Shown one piece after another: positions 25,185-34,373 of a stretch of DNA of 64,000 bases. The notes below the pieces were generated by a model. It was not told where the DNA came from. It worked only from the letters and a program-made list of their open reading frames with translations, and did not search any database. How positions within the stretch are numbered: position 1 is the stretch's first letter; every line of letters starts with the position of its first letter. The stretch spans positions 1-64,000 of IMG/VR virus record IMGVR_UViG_3300042691_029157, one strand, 5' to 3'. Made by a program: the position numbers and the translations under genes. The stretch is from a virus.

Positions 25185-25940
25185 TTATTTATAAACTTCG
25201 TTAACTATACCTACGTAAAGTTTTTTAAATTTTTTCAGAGATATTCTAATTTCCTTAGTAGATAAGTTGGTCATTTCCCTTAAAGATAATAAAATTACAT
25301 TTTTATTAAATTTATTATTATCCGCGGATGAAAAAATTAAATTATGATTCTCAAACAAATCAACTAGGGCGTCACCTAATTTGATTTCGTTCTCAGTTAA
25401 TGGTTCTGTTTCTATATATTCGCGGAGTTGAGTTACAAATTTTAATAATAATACGTCAGTTTCAATTTCTTCCTCATCAATCCTATATGAAAAACTATTA
25501 CTTTCTTCTAAATCGGAAGAAATGTCCTCATAAGATATTTTCCTATTCATCTCCTTCTGGTCTTTAATAATTTGACCCATAAGGTAATTTTTACATATAG
25601 TACCAAAGTAAGAGTAAGCTTTCTTATTTTCAGAAGGTCTAAACTTATCAATTTTTGTCATCAAAAAAGAATGGGTATCTGCGTGAATTTCGACAAAATC
25701 CATGTCTTTTCGGTATAGTTTATATCTTCTTATAATTGAAGATATCATCTTATCTAACGGAGCTCTTAAAAACTGATTGTATATTTGATTTCTTTCAATT
25801 ACACAATCAGTTAATAAAAACATCCTTACTGCAGATTCCTCTCTAACATCAAAGTAATTATCTGACTTAACTTTTTTTACTTTTTTATCGTTATCTGCCT
25901 TTTGATTACCGCTAACTAAAGTTGTTGCGGATTGTGTCAT
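25185..25940 (-). CDS. late-transcription sigma factor (T4 gp55-like)
   Basis: 251 residues. The core segment FRPSENKKAYSYFGTICKNY followed by LMGQIIKDQKEMNRK (~residues 102-136) follows the gp55/sigma region-2 pattern seen in T4-like phages (FDPxKxxNAxAYFTxI ... IxKEKK). A Lys-rich N-terminus and a helical C-terminal part (LLSLREMTNLSTKEIRISLK) that resembles a region-4-like helix-turn-helix complete it. In T4, gp55 directs host RNA polymerase to TATAAATA late promoters. Here it could recognise the TATTTAT elements. It shares one base with the next gene. A generic RNA polymerase sigma factor is the alternative. Confidence 0.65.
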   Translation of the reverse strand: MTQSATTLVSGNQKADNDKKVKKVKSDNYFDVREESAVRMFLLTDCVIERNQIYNQFLRAPLDKMISSIIRRYKLYRKDMDFVEIHADTHSFLMTKIDKFRPSENKKAYSYFGTICKNYLMGQIIKDQKEMNRKISYEDISSDLEESNSFSYRIDEEEIETDVLLLKFVTQLREYIETEPLTENEIKLGDALVDLFENHNLIFSSADNNKFNKNVILLSLREMTNLSTKEIRISLKKFKKLYVGIVNEVYK

Positions 25941-26788
25941 TAATTAACCTGTTCATAATTTATAGCTCTCTCCTCTGTGAAGAAGTACTCTTGTTTTGCA
26001 GTTTGAATCCAAAATCTAACTTCATTTTCTGAAAGTTTTTCTGTACCAAACTTATGTTGCCAAAAAATTGAACCTTCTCTCATATTAGCGTGTTTGTAAC
26101 CTATTCTAGGGATAGTCATAATTTTCACAGAATTATGTGTATATCTTAAAAACATTTCATAAATAAATGTTAATTTAATGTTACTTTTAACACCACCAAA
26201 TTTTTCAAACAAAGACTTTTTAAAGACCATACCTGAACTTTGGAAGTTTTGATATTGTTGTAAGGTATCATTTGTTAAAATTCCAATTTCTTGTGAGAAA
26301 TTTGCTGCAAATGTTGCTTCGTTTGTAAATCCAGCAAACACACCTTTATCGTCAATATCCACAACAATTGGTAAGAAAATATCCACATCGGTGTAAATTT
26401 CAGAATATTTTTTAGCGTTTTTGAACCAAATGGATGAATATTCATCATCGAATTCTAGAATTGAAATCCACTTAGTTTCCGCTTTATTAACACCATAATT
26501 AACTTGTTCGGCAAAATTAGGTTCATTTACCCATTCCAATAATCGTACATTTAAATTTAAAAAGTCATAAGACTTTAAAAATTCAACAAGGGGTGTTTCA
26601 TCGGTATGAACTATAATTAATTCACTACAAGAAACTAATTGATTTCTTACAGATTTAATCGCAGCATCAAATAATTCATCAAATCTTTTAGCTGATATAG
26701 TTTTAATTGGTAATACTACCGTTAAATCCATTTGACCCTCAACCTTAATGTATTCGGCATCAATTTTTACTTCTTCATTGTTTTCCAT
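25940..26788 (-). CDS. family 2-type glycosyltransferase
   Basis: 282 residues of GT-A type: an N-terminal strand DLTVVLPIKTISAKRFDEL, then AIKSVRNQ, LIIVHTDE, a nucleotide-binding region and the acidic motif ILEFDDEYS (~residues 120-128), which stands where the DxD metal site is expected. C-terminal segments SGMVFKKSLFEKFGG and RIGYKHANMREG are typical for the acceptor half. It probably transfers a sugar from a nucleotide donor to a phage or host acceptor; the acceptor is unknown. It sits next to the GT-B enzyme at 26790, one base away. Confidence 0.75.
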   Translation of the reverse strand: MENNEEVKIDAEYIKVEGQMDLTVVLPIKTISAKRFDELFDAAIKSVRNQLVSCSELIIVHTDETPLVEFLKSYDFLNLNVRLLEWVNEPNFAEQVNYGVNKAETKWISILEFDDEYSSIWFKNAKKYSEIYTDVDIFLPIVVDIDDKGVFAGFTNEATFAANFSQEIGILTNDTLQQYQNFQSSGMVFKKSLFEKFGGVKSNIKLTFIYEMFLRYTHNSVKIMTIPRIGYKHANMREGSIFWQHKFGTEKLSENEVRFWIQTAKQEYFFTEERAINYEQVN

Positions 26789-26789
26789 A

Positions 26790-27854
26790 TTATTCTTGTT
26801 CTTGTGTTTTCATTTTATCTAATTGTGACTTAAATCCTGAAATTCGGTTAACAAAGTATTCACTAAATGTAGCTATTACTTGTGTATTGAAACTTTCTTC
26901 AGTTGGTAGTGAGTTAATTGTCTCGTCCATTTTTTCATAAATCTCAGGACTAATATTATCCTCCAACCAATTTTGTAACAAATCAGCGATATAGTCAATT
27001 ATCAAGTTTTCGTTAGTAATCCAAATACCATTATTTTCATTCATCCAAGTAGGTACTAAATTAGGTGTTTTCCCTAAGCACAATACGTTAGATTTCATAG
27101 ACTCTAATGGGAATGTACCATAACCACTTGTCTCATCTACCCAAACTGAAAGAAATGATTCTCTCAAGTATTCTGAAAATGTTTGTTCAGAAACGCCTCT
27201 TAAATCTCTAAACGTCACCCAACGATATTGTGGGAATTTCAAATAAAAAGATTTAATAATGTTCATCGTCTTTCTTTGGTCACGGGTGTGAACTGCAATA
27301 ATCGGATTTGGCGGTGTTGTATTTTTAGTGAAAGTATTAGAAATGTAAGGTTCAATTATATCGAATGAAACATTTCTCATCACACTACTAATATACTCTT
27401 TTTGAAACTCACTAGTTGTGATACACTTGTAAAATCCGTATTGTGGCCAACTCATACCAGGTTTCAATGTCTCTAACATATGGTCGTATGCCTGACATAG
27501 AACTATTTTAGCACAAGGTAATTTAACGACTTGTTCCATAACAAATGCATAAATCTCTGGGATAATGATGAAGTCCTCAGGTGCAACCTCCAAGTTCTTT
27601 GATTCGATAGATTTATGAGGTAGTGACATATATTCCTCACCTAACCACTCACCAACACCAATATAGTCATTTTTTTCATGAAGAATAATGATGTTAAACC
27701 CTCCGTTTTTAAGAGCCATACCCATTTGATACATGTACCTTACTGAGGCTTTAGGGTTACCTTTGGTATCTTGTACCATCAAATAGATTCTCGATGTTTT
27801 TTCTTCGAGATTTTTAATAGATTCTTCTAATTTTTTTAATTGTAATTCGTCCAT
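26790..27854 (-). CDS. GT-B type glycosyltransferase
   Basis: 354 residues with a coiled N-terminal helix, then two Rossmann-like halves: RIYLMVQDTKGNPKASVRYMY ... FNIIILHEKND in the first, and PIIAVHTRDQRKTMNIIKSF ... VWVDETSGYGTFPLESMKSN in the second. The ETSGYGTFPLE-M segment corresponds to the sugar-nucleotide phosphate-binding E-x7-E region of GT4 enzymes. Acceptor unknown. It belongs to the minus-strand glycosylation block. Confidence 0.7.
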   Translation of the reverse strand: MDELQLKKLEESIKNLEEKTSRIYLMVQDTKGNPKASVRYMYQMGMALKNGGFNIIILHEKNDYIGVGEWLGEEYMSLPHKSIESKNLEVAPEDFIIIPEIYAFVMEQVVKLPCAKIVLCQAYDHMLETLKPGMSWPQYGFYKCITTSEFQKEYISSVMRNVSFDIIEPYISNTFTKNTTPPNPIIAVHTRDQRKTMNIIKSFYLKFPQYRWVTFRDLRGVSEQTFSEYLRESFLSVWVDETSGYGTFPLESMKSNVLCLGKTPNLVPTWMNENNGIWITNENLIIDYIADLLQNWLEDNISPEIYEKMDETINSLPTEESFNTQVIATFSEYFVNRISGFKSQLDKMKTQEQE

Positions 27855-27855
27855 T

Positions 27856-28119
27856 TTAGTATTTATTTATTATTTTTTTATTTAAAAGGGTGTTAAATGC
27901 TAATTTAAAAGGTATTGATATCCCTTCAGCCCTAGGTCCTAGTTTCTCATCGACTTCCTCCTGCGAATCCATAACGACCTCAACCATTAATTTAATCATT
28001 TCGTATTTTACGATATTGATGTGATTTTCACCGGAATAAGATTCTATTTTAGGCATTTGAACACAGGCGTCCAAAACATCTAAGTCGAAGTAATAATTTT
28101 CATTTAAAATTTTAATCAT
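27856..28119 (-). CDS. hypothetical small protein
   Basis: 87 residues, acidic, predicted mainly helical (VKYEMIKLMVEVVMDSQEEVDEK), family not recognised. It overlaps the gene upstream by 8 bases and is followed after one base by the GT-B gene, so it is co-translated with the glycosylation block. Confidence 0.6.
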   Translation of the reverse strand: MIKILNENYYFDLDVLDACVQMPKIESYSGENHINIVKYEMIKLMVEVVMDSQEEVDEKLGPRAEGISIPFKLAFNTLLNKKIINKY

Positions 28120-28717
28120 TTAATTCTTTAATTTTAAGTTTATCTAAAAAATCCTTTAAAGTGTCAATAGATTCGCCAAATTCAATATGTTCATTGTATG
28201 GTGTATTGAATTTAATAACTCTTTTATCTTTAGGATAGTTTAATAATAAGTCAGGATTTGCAGTAAGTAAAATGTCTATTCTATCCCACATCGAATTTAT
28301 TGTGGAATTTGAATAAAATTTAACTTCTTCAGTTAAACATCCAAATTTTGACAAGAAGAATAATGTTGCTGGTTTCGACTTCCCAATCTCATCCGATATA
28401 ATTACGACATCATTTTTGTTACGTAATTCTAAATAAATGCTATTAAAGTCATTGAATGTGAAAGTCTCGGTTGAACCCGCGTGTCCAAATATTTCCATTG
28501 AGTTTTCTTCATATAAAAATGAAAAGAATTCCTCATCATCTTTAAATTTAAAATGCTCTTTTAAATTTAAACTAGTTACTGGTAAATTCATACCATAGTC
28601 AAAATCAGGGGTTTCATCAAACCCTTCCCACTTATCAATAAAGTATTTTTGATAAACTTGTTCTAATTTAGAAATGGTGTCTCTTAGTACACCATTAACC
28701 TCTATTCCTATTCTCAT
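28112..28717 (-). CDS. HAD-like protein with altered catalytic motif
   Basis: 201 residues with the HAD phosphatase/nucleotidase layout. N-terminal MRIGIEVNGVLRDT stands where DxDGxL(R)DT is expected, then comes a cap region, VVIISDEIGKSKPATLFFL (motif II and the motif III Lys), and a C-terminal D region. Both catalytic aspartates of motif I are replaced (E6 and N8), so ordinary phosphotransfer chemistry is doubtful. It could be a regulatory or sugar-phosphate-binding relative. It overlaps both neighbours. Confidence 0.6.
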   Translation of the reverse strand: MRIGIEVNGVLRDTISKLEQVYQKYFIDKWEGFDETPDFDYGMNLPVTSLNLKEHFKFKDDEEFFSFLYEENSMEIFGHAGSTETFTFNDFNSIYLELRNKNDVVIISDEIGKSKPATLFFLSKFGCLTEEVKFYSNSTINSMWDRIDILLTANPDLLLNYPKDKRVIKFNTPYNEHIEFGESIDTLKDFLDKLKIKELND

Positions 28718-29370
28718 TATCTTAGTAAAGTATAATATGGATTATGATGACTATAAGAATTCATATCATTATACATGAAATGAAAATTGTTTTCATCTAA
28801 AAAAAACAATAAATAATTATAAATCGGGTGTATGTTTATACAATCCCAAGAGTTTTTTTTGAGATGTAAGTGCATTGCTTTAGTAAATGACTCTAAAAAT
28901 TTCTTAGGTATTATAAAAAAATTGTCACATATATACCTACGTTCAGTCCACCACTTACCTTCTCTAAATAAAAAATTGATTTTATTTAAGTCGACATTAT
29001 TATTAACAGGAACGTTATACTTAATATCAAATCTACTACAAACAATAAAATCAACATCCTCAAATTCCCACAATAGTAATGATTGTAAAAATGTTTTTAT
29101 TTGACTAGAATTTTCAACATTTAAAAGTAATAAGTCTTTAGGTTTAAAAAAATCTAACAATTCATCTATTGTAGGGTTATACCAACGAGCCGACTCATTT
29201 AAGTTATTATTGTGTGTTGAGTATTGTTTATAAGTTGTTAATTTAATAATTTTATTATTAGAGTTGTCCCAACAATCGATAACTTGTTTTTTAAAAGCCT
29301 CTTTTTCAATCCTCCAATCTCTTTTATCCTTTTCGTAACTTATACCTACAAAATTAAACCCAATCTTCAT
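28717..29370 (-). CDS. glycosyltransferase-like protein
   Basis: 217 residues, starting MKIGFNFVGISYEKDKRDW. The segment VDFIVCSRFDIKYN (~residues 128-141) resembles the acidic metal-binding turn of GT-A transferases, and WWTERRYICDNFFIIPKKFL resembles the acceptor-loop region of small phage and capsule transferases. It overlaps the PhoH gene by 4 bases. Assignment is from local patterns and neighbourhood; exact family unknown. Confidence 0.45.
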   Translation of the reverse strand: MKIGFNFVGISYEKDKRDWRIEKEAFKKQVIDCWDNSNNKIIKLTTYKQYSTHNNNLNESARWYNPTIDELLDFFKPKDLLLLNVENSSQIKTFLQSLLLWEFEDVDFIVCSRFDIKYNVPVNNNVDLNKINFLFREGKWWTERRYICDNFFIIPKKFLESFTKAMHLHLKKNSWDCINIHPIYNYLLFFLDENNFHFMYNDMNSYSHHNPYYTLLR

Positions 29371-30104
29371 GTGTCGTATTTTTTTAATATTTTAGAAATT
29401 AAAGGATTTCTAACAACGTCTTCATCTCCAAATTTGTGAACCCCAATGTCAGGAACATCACTAAATTTTTCAATTGCGTCAAATAATCCTGAGTGTCTTT
29501 TATCTTTATATCTGTCAGTTTGTTCAATATCTCCAGATATAAAAAATTTACTATTAAACCCAATTCTTGTCAATAGAAGTTTCATTTGACTTGGAGATGA
29601 GTTTTGAGCCTCTTCAAATATCAATATTGAGTTGTCAATATTCATACCTCTCATATACGCTAAAGCAAATACTTCAATAACTTCAATTTGTTTCAGTTTT
29701 TCTCTAGCTTCTTTTCCGATAATTTTGTTAAGTAAGTAATAAGATGGGAAGATATACGGGTCTAATTTTTCTTCCAAGTTACCAGGTAATGAACCTAACT
29801 TCTCCTCGGCTTCAACCGCAGGTCTAACAATAATAATCTTTTCAAATGAATTATCACTGTCGTGGATTAAGTCAACTGCTGCCTTCATTGCAATGTAGCT
29901 TTTACCAACACCTGCAGGACCTGAACAAATTGTAATTTGGTTATTATATAATTTATCATAATATTCCTTTTGACTATCAGTAAGGAATTTATTTTTACTT
30001 CTCTTAATAATTGACCTAATTTGGTCTTTCTTAGAGAGTTTTGAAGTACTTTCAGATATCATAAGTGGTGATTCTTTAGTAGGTGTTGTTTTTTTTCTTG
30101 TCAT
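29367..30104 (-). CDS. phoH: PhoH-like ATPase
   Basis: 245 residues. Walker A GPAGVGKSY, the PhoH-specific IVRPAVEAEEKLGSLPG-type segment, Walker B SILIFEEAQN and the sensor region FISGDIEQTD are all present. PhoH-family proteins are RNA/DNA-binding ATPases frequent in T4-like phages; their precise role in infection is not settled. The gene is within the glycosylation block and overlaps the next gene by 4 bases (ATGA). Confidence 0.92.
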   Translation of the reverse strand: MTRKKTTPTKESPLMISESTSKLSKKDQIRSIIKRSKNKFLTDSQKEYYDKLYNNQITICSGPAGVGKSYIAMKAAVDLIHDSDNSFEKIIIVRPAVEAEEKLGSLPGNLEEKLDPYIFPSYYLLNKIIGKEAREKLKQIEVIEVFALAYMRGMNIDNSILIFEEAQNSSPSQMKLLLTRIGFNSKFFISGDIEQTDRYKDKRHSGLFDAIEKFSDVPDIGVHKFGDEDVVRNPLISKILKKYDT

Positions 30105-30112
30105 TTTTTGTA

Positions 30113-30730
30113 TTAAAATTTTTTAATAACTAATATATTATTGTCGTTATATACATTCAGGGAATTTTCTAATTTTTTCAATTCAAATTTACAATCAGGG
30201 TATTTTTTTTCTAAAAGTGGTATTTCTTTTTCAAATAACTCAATTGTATTTGGTTTTAAATCTTCACATATATAAACACCATCATTTGTTAATTTATGAA
30301 GTGAATTTTCTAAAAAAATTAAATTAGCATCAAATTCGTGTAAACCATCCTCAATAATAATATCAAATGATAAGTTATTAAGTATCTCACTTTCCCACAT
30401 ATTTTTTATTTCTAATGGATTTTTTTGGTCGCAATAAAACGTAATTATTCTATCCTCATTAAATAATATTCTTTTATCAACATCCGCCCCATAAACCATT
30501 GAGTTTGTAAAAAATTCTTTCCACCCCCTCAAAGAAGCTCCAGGTTTTCCAGAACTACCCATATTAGATGGAATATCTGTGTTATTTGTACCTAAACCTA
30601 GCTCAAAAATATTCATTTTTTTATCTTTGATGTCTTTAAATAATTCATAATAAAAAATAGTGTAGTTATGCACCCCATGTCCTTTATCACTACCATGTCT
30701 AGTCATTATTTCACATAATTCTGTTTTCAT
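30113..30730 (-). CDS. SAM-dependent methyltransferase (sugar/O-methyltransferase type)
   Basis: 205 residues. The start ELCEIMTRHGSDKGHGVHNYT, then NIFELGLGTNN (motif I), a ligand strand VYGADVDKRIL and IIIEDGLHEFDANL with EDG-H, fit class I enzymes related to macrocin O-methyltransferase and cephalosporin hydroxylase families. There is no NPPY-type motif, so DNA methylation is unlikely. A similar domain forms the C-terminus of the fusion at 51959-54388 (VEIGVLDGNSLKVW, DDGSH). Probably methylates a sugar. Confidence 0.7.
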   Translation of the reverse strand: MKTELCEIMTRHGSDKGHGVHNYTIFYYELFKDIKDKKMNIFELGLGTNNTDIPSNMGSSGKPGASLRGWKEFFTNSMVYGADVDKRILFNEDRIITFYCDQKNPLEIKNMWESEILNNLSFDIIIEDGLHEFDANLIFLENSLHKLTNDGVYICEDLKPNTIELFEKEIPLLEKKYPDCKFELKKLENSLNVYNDNNILVIKKF

Positions 30731-30740
30731 AATTTTATCT

Positions 30741-31388
30741 TTATAATTTTATTTTTAAATAAGAATTTCTCCAATTACAATTTGGGACTACCTGTTCTAA
30801 AATAGTATGTTTTTTAAGAATAAGATTTTTCATTTCAGATATTGTGTCATAATCATCAAATATAACATTAATTTCATCTGATGAAGTAAGATTCTTACAC
30901 ATTTCAAATTCTTTTGTTACAAAATCTAATTTGTGTGTCCCATCAATATGAAATAAGTCAAATTTTTCTTGGAGATTGGGGAGTACGTCTAAACTACTTC
31001 CTTTTATAAAATTTATATTTGTATTAAATTTTTTTTCTAATAATTTAATGGCAGGTAAACTAAAGGTATCATCAATGTCAATAGACGTAATCCTTAGTCT
31101 AGGATTAGATATCAGCATTATTAATAGTGAATGTCCCATGTAAGTACCTATTTCACATACACTATTAATATTTTTGACTTTTTCATAAAGTAGAACTTGT
31201 TTTTGAAACATTTTATCACAATACTCGTATTTTGTACCGTCAAACAAGTAACTACCAGTACCAAAACTAAATTTATTGTTACATACACTTAGTATTTCTT
31301 TAAAGACATCTTCAAAATTAAGTAGATTTTTAATGAACTCATCCTCGATTATTGTCTGAGGGTTTATATTTGATAATAAGTTTTTCAT
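30741..31388 (-). CDS. SAM-dependent methyltransferase (Methyltransf_24 type)
   Basis: 215 residues. VCEIGTYMGHSLLIML is motif I, ITSIDIDDTF carries the acidic ligand for SAM ribose, and FDLFHIDGTHKLDFVTKEFE is the D-G-x-H region of this family. The end NVIFDDYDT gives a further acidic motif. It overlaps the next gene by 4 bases. Likely acts on a sugar or small acceptor made by adjacent transferases. Confidence 0.7.
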   Translation of the reverse strand: MKNLLSNINPQTIIEDEFIKNLLNFEDVFKEILSVCNNKFSFGTGSYLFDGTKYEYCDKMFQKQVLLYEKVKNINSVCEIGTYMGHSLLIMLISNPRLRITSIDIDDTFSLPAIKLLEKKFNTNINFIKGSSLDVLPNLQEKFDLFHIDGTHKLDFVTKEFEMCKNLTSSDEINVIFDDYDTISEMKNLILKKHTILEQVVPNCNWRNSYLKIKL

Positions 31389-32077
31389 ATATATATTCTT
31401 GGTTGATTAAAATTAAAATTTACATATTCACTCCCAATGTTGAAGTTTTTTATATTTTTACTAATACTTAGATTTGTTAATATACTTTGGTCATGTCTAT
31501 GTTCTTTAAAATTTGTAAGATTTGGAAATCCTAAAGTATTTGGACTATCGTCAACTATTTGTTTGTTTTGCATAAATTCAAACCATTCTGATAGGAGATT
31601 AATACATAAATCATTTTTTTTAAACGCCATTAATCCGGCCTCTAATTGTATCGCATTATGATATTTTTCACTATCACAATTCATACTAATGAAACAATCT
31701 CTTTTAGTCCACTCTCCATTTTTGTAACCACGATTTGTAAGTAAAATATCTTCAGTTATAAAATGTGTTTGTAAAAACTCAAAAAAAGGTAGTTTGGGTA
31801 AATCAGTAGAGTCTATGTACACCAAAATCTCATTATTAGATAATTTAAAAATTTCATTTAAAATAATAAATGGTTTCCAAATCCAATAACCATAGCCACG
31901 TATTTCGTTAAAAAAAAGTTTGTGTTTTTGTTTAAAATCCTCAGGTAAATCTTTATCAGAAAGATTTATTTGATTACTAATACCTAATTTATTAAGATGT
32001 TCCGAAAGAATAGTCTGCGAATTCAAAAAATTACCTTTTGCAAACGTAATTACTTTTATATCATCAAATTTAATCAT
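31385..32077 (-). CDS. glycosyltransferase-like protein
   Basis: 230 residues. The pattern RGYGYWIWKPFIIL, then VYIDSTD (acidic turn, ~residues 86-92), QLEAGLMAFKKND and EHRHDQSILTNL is shared with capsule and LPS-type GT-A enzymes: substrate helix, DxD-like motif, acceptor helix and late DQ motif. Overlaps of 4 bases on both sides place it in the operon. Sugar and acceptor unknown. Confidence 0.6.
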   Translation of the reverse strand: MIKFDDIKVITFAKGNFLNSQTILSEHLNKLGISNQINLSDKDLPEDFKQKHKLFFNEIRGYGYWIWKPFIILNEIFKLSNNEILVYIDSTDLPKLPFFEFLQTHFITEDILLTNRGYKNGEWTKRDCFISMNCDSEKYHNAIQLEAGLMAFKKNDLCINLLSEWFEFMQNKQIVDDSPNTLGFPNLTNFKEHRHDQSILTNLSISKNIKNFNIGSEYVNFNFNQPRIYI

Positions 32078-32814
32078 AATAATTTTTTGTAATTTGTGTT
32101 AAATTTTTCTTGACTAATACCTTGTGTTTTATGACTATCGAATTGAAAATGTTTTAAAACATAAGGAAGAATTTTAAATTCGATGTTGTTAACTAAATAG
32201 AAAAAACTTATTGACCTTTCAATTTGGTGTCCTGCCATCTCTAAATCTTTTATGTCCTCAACTAGGGGCTCAACCCACAACATATAATTTTCAAAATTAA
32301 TTTTACTAAATGTATGGTTGGATGTTATAGAACAATTGAAATTTTTATCTAAATTATCTACAAGTTTGTAAATATCCGTATCGTATTTTTCTTTAATTGA
32401 GAGGATTATTTCCTCACTCCATTTTTTAACTCTTATGTATGATGAATTATTAATTGATAATGGTATATACCCAACCAACCCTGATTCTAATACTTCTGAC
32501 TGAGATTCATTAAAATTTTCTAAAATATTTACGTCATACTCAAATAAATTTAAGTAGTCATATTCTTTATATAATTCATTTTTCCATATGGCATACCACC
32601 CAGTATACGAAGTAAGTTTAGGATATTCCTCAATATTATATACGAGGTTTTTACAAATCACAACATTACTAATATTTTCAATTTTTGAAGTGTCTTTATT
32701 ACCAACAAATACAAATGTAAGATTTTCAAAGACTTGAAATTTTTCACAATTAATAAAGTCTAGGACAATTTCTTGGTCGTGTACAAAAATAAAAGTACCT
32801 ATTTTTTTACTCAT
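32074..32814 (-). CDS. glycosyltransferase-like protein
   Basis: 246 residues. TFIFVHDQEIVLDF at the start, SYTGWYAIWKNELYKEYDYL, then LNLFEYDVNILENF (acidic turn ~residues 91-95) and a late AGHQIERSISFFYLVN helix. The layout resembles the preceding protein and other small GT-A enzymes of viruses. No precise family can be named. It is separated from the large transferase upstream by a 45-base gap. Confidence 0.5.
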   Translation of the reverse strand: MSKKIGTFIFVHDQEIVLDFINCEKFQVFENLTFVFVGNKDTSKIENISNVVICKNLVYNIEEYPKLTSYTGWYAIWKNELYKEYDYLNLFEYDVNILENFNESQSEVLESGLVGYIPLSINNSSYIRVKKWSEEIILSIKEKYDTDIYKLVDNLDKNFNCSITSNHTFSKINFENYMLWVEPLVEDIKDLEMAGHQIERSISFFYLVNNIEFKILPYVLKHFQFDSHKTQGISQEKFNTNYKKLL

Positions 32815-32859
32815 ATTTTAAAATATATGTTTATTAAATTTTTTGTATATAAAAAATTA

Positions 32860-34371
32860 TTATTGTAAGACTAAAATGTCATTTTGTAATAATTTTAAAT
32901 TCTCATTTATTTTTTTATTTAATAAAAATGTGTCTTTCTTTTCTAAATCCTCCCTCTTACCCTCAACTTTCTTAGACATTGATTCATAATGATAAGCTAC
33001 CGCAGTACCTTCAAAAATATTTGTCAAACCTATCATTTTACATTTTAGATTCAAATCTACATCCTCAAAGTGATACAAATAGTTCTCATCAAAACCACCT
33101 AATAAATCAAATGTTTTCTTTTTAATCATCATCAAAGCCGCAGTATTACCCAAACAATTCTTTTTTCCAGTTGTACTACGGTAGTAACTGCCAAAAAATT
33201 CATGCGTTGGGATGAACAGGTTCATATCCTTTCTGTGGTAAATAATCATTGAATTATGTTGTAACGTATTGTCCTCAAAATATAATCTACATCCAACAGT
33301 TCCAGTTTTAGTATTAGTTCTAAAAACCTCAGACATTTTGTAAATAACATCGTTCATTATCTTTATATCGTTATTACAAAATAACAGATATGTATACTCA
33401 TTACTAATGTTATCTTTAACTATCGTGTTATTTGTTTTTGAGTACTGATACCAATCGTATTTAATTAATGTTATATTATTTTTATTGTTAATGTAGGATT
33501 CAATTTCGTCTAACTCTTTTGGTGTTGACCCTGTGTCACCAATAAAAATGTGAAAATTATCTGAGTGACAATGTTCATAAAAAGAGTCTAAACATTGAAA
33601 TAGCATGCTAGTTAATCCTTTTGTCGGTATGATTATTGCAACTTTATCATTTGTTTTAATTTTTTTTGGTGTGGTTTTTTCACAAACAAACTCATTTGGT
33701 TTTAAATCTTGTGGTAAATGAACTCCGTATTTCTTTAAAAATATTAATTTAGTTACATGAAAATCATCACCTACCATACCCACGGATTCATGGGTAATAT
33801 CAAAAGATGTTGTTACACCTATTTTAACATTATCTAAATAGTTAGGTAGACAAAAAGCATGGTCGTAAAAATGAAAACCTGGAATACTTTCATCAAAAAG
33901 ATGTTTAATTTTATTCCTATTGAAAGATATAAATAAACCATCAATTGTTACAACGGGCATTAAAAATTCAAATTTATTTGAGTACTTACTTAACCATTTT
34001 TTTTGTCCCTTTGGTTCGTGATATACCTGACCAACCATCGTTTGATTCATTTTTTCCCAGTACACACCTGAACTTGGAAAATAACAAGACCCAGCTTTAC
34101 CTATAATCCCAAATTCAGGATTTTTAGAAAAGTCTTTTAGAAGTTTTTTACCCCAACCACTTTCAAGTTTAATATCATTATGACAACAAACAATAATGTC
34201 ATATTTGGCTTCAGAAATTCCTTTATTATATACAATTGATAAAGGAAATTCGTTATGGTTTACGTATTCTAGTATCTGAACATTTTTTAGTCCAACACTC
34301 TTTATTAGATGAGATTTAAACTTGGAATTGTAGTTCTCATCCTTATGAGTTGAGTAAATTATTGTTATCAT
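32860..34371 (-). CDS. double-domain family 2 glycosyltransferase
   Basis: 503 residues with two GT2-like domains. Domain one (~1-235): ITIIYSTHKDENYN, YNKGISEAKYDIIVCCHNDIKL (acidic HND motif), TIDGLFISFNRNKI, FYDHAFCL. Domain two (~245-500): KVAIIIPTKGLTSML, IGDTGSTPKELDEI, YLLFCNNDIKIM, ALMMIKKKTFDLLGGFDENY and FEDVDLNLK. Domain two carries the complete ED-type GT2 pattern; domain one is more diverged. Two active sites could add sugars alternately or in sequence. The next gene ends 2 bases upstream. Confidence 0.8.
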   Translation of the reverse strand: MITIIYSTHKDENYNSKFKSHLIKSVGLKNVQILEYVNHNEFPLSIVYNKGISEAKYDIIVCCHNDIKLESGWGKKLLKDFSKNPEFGIIGKAGSCYFPSSGVYWEKMNQTMVGQVYHEPKGQKKWLSKYSNKFEFLMPVVTIDGLFISFNRNKIKHLFDESIPGFHFYDHAFCLPNYLDNVKIGVTTSFDITHESVGMVGDDFHVTKLIFLKKYGVHLPQDLKPNEFVCEKTTPKKIKTNDKVAIIIPTKGLTSMLFQCLDSFYEHCHSDNFHIFIGDTGSTPKELDEIESYINNKNNITLIKYDWYQYSKTNNTIVKDNISNEYTYLLFCNNDIKIMNDVIYKMSEVFRTNTKTGTVGCRLYFEDNTLQHNSMIIYHRKDMNLFIPTHEFFGSYYRSTTGKKNCLGNTAALMMIKKKTFDLLGGFDENYLYHFEDVDLNLKCKMIGLTNIFEGTAVAYHYESMSKKVEGKREDLEKKDTFLLNKKINENLKLLQNDILVLQ

Positions 34372-34373
34372 AT

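Noticed and set aside
30720-30765. AT-rich direct repeats in the gap at 30731-30740 as regulatory sites
   Set aside because: Only short ataattttat repeats partly inside coding sequence; no clear promoter match.
30113-31388. The two methyltransferases as DNA methylases
   Set aside because: No DPPY/NPPY or other DNA-methylase motif; E-D-G-H type motifs and neighbours fit sugar or small-molecule methylation.
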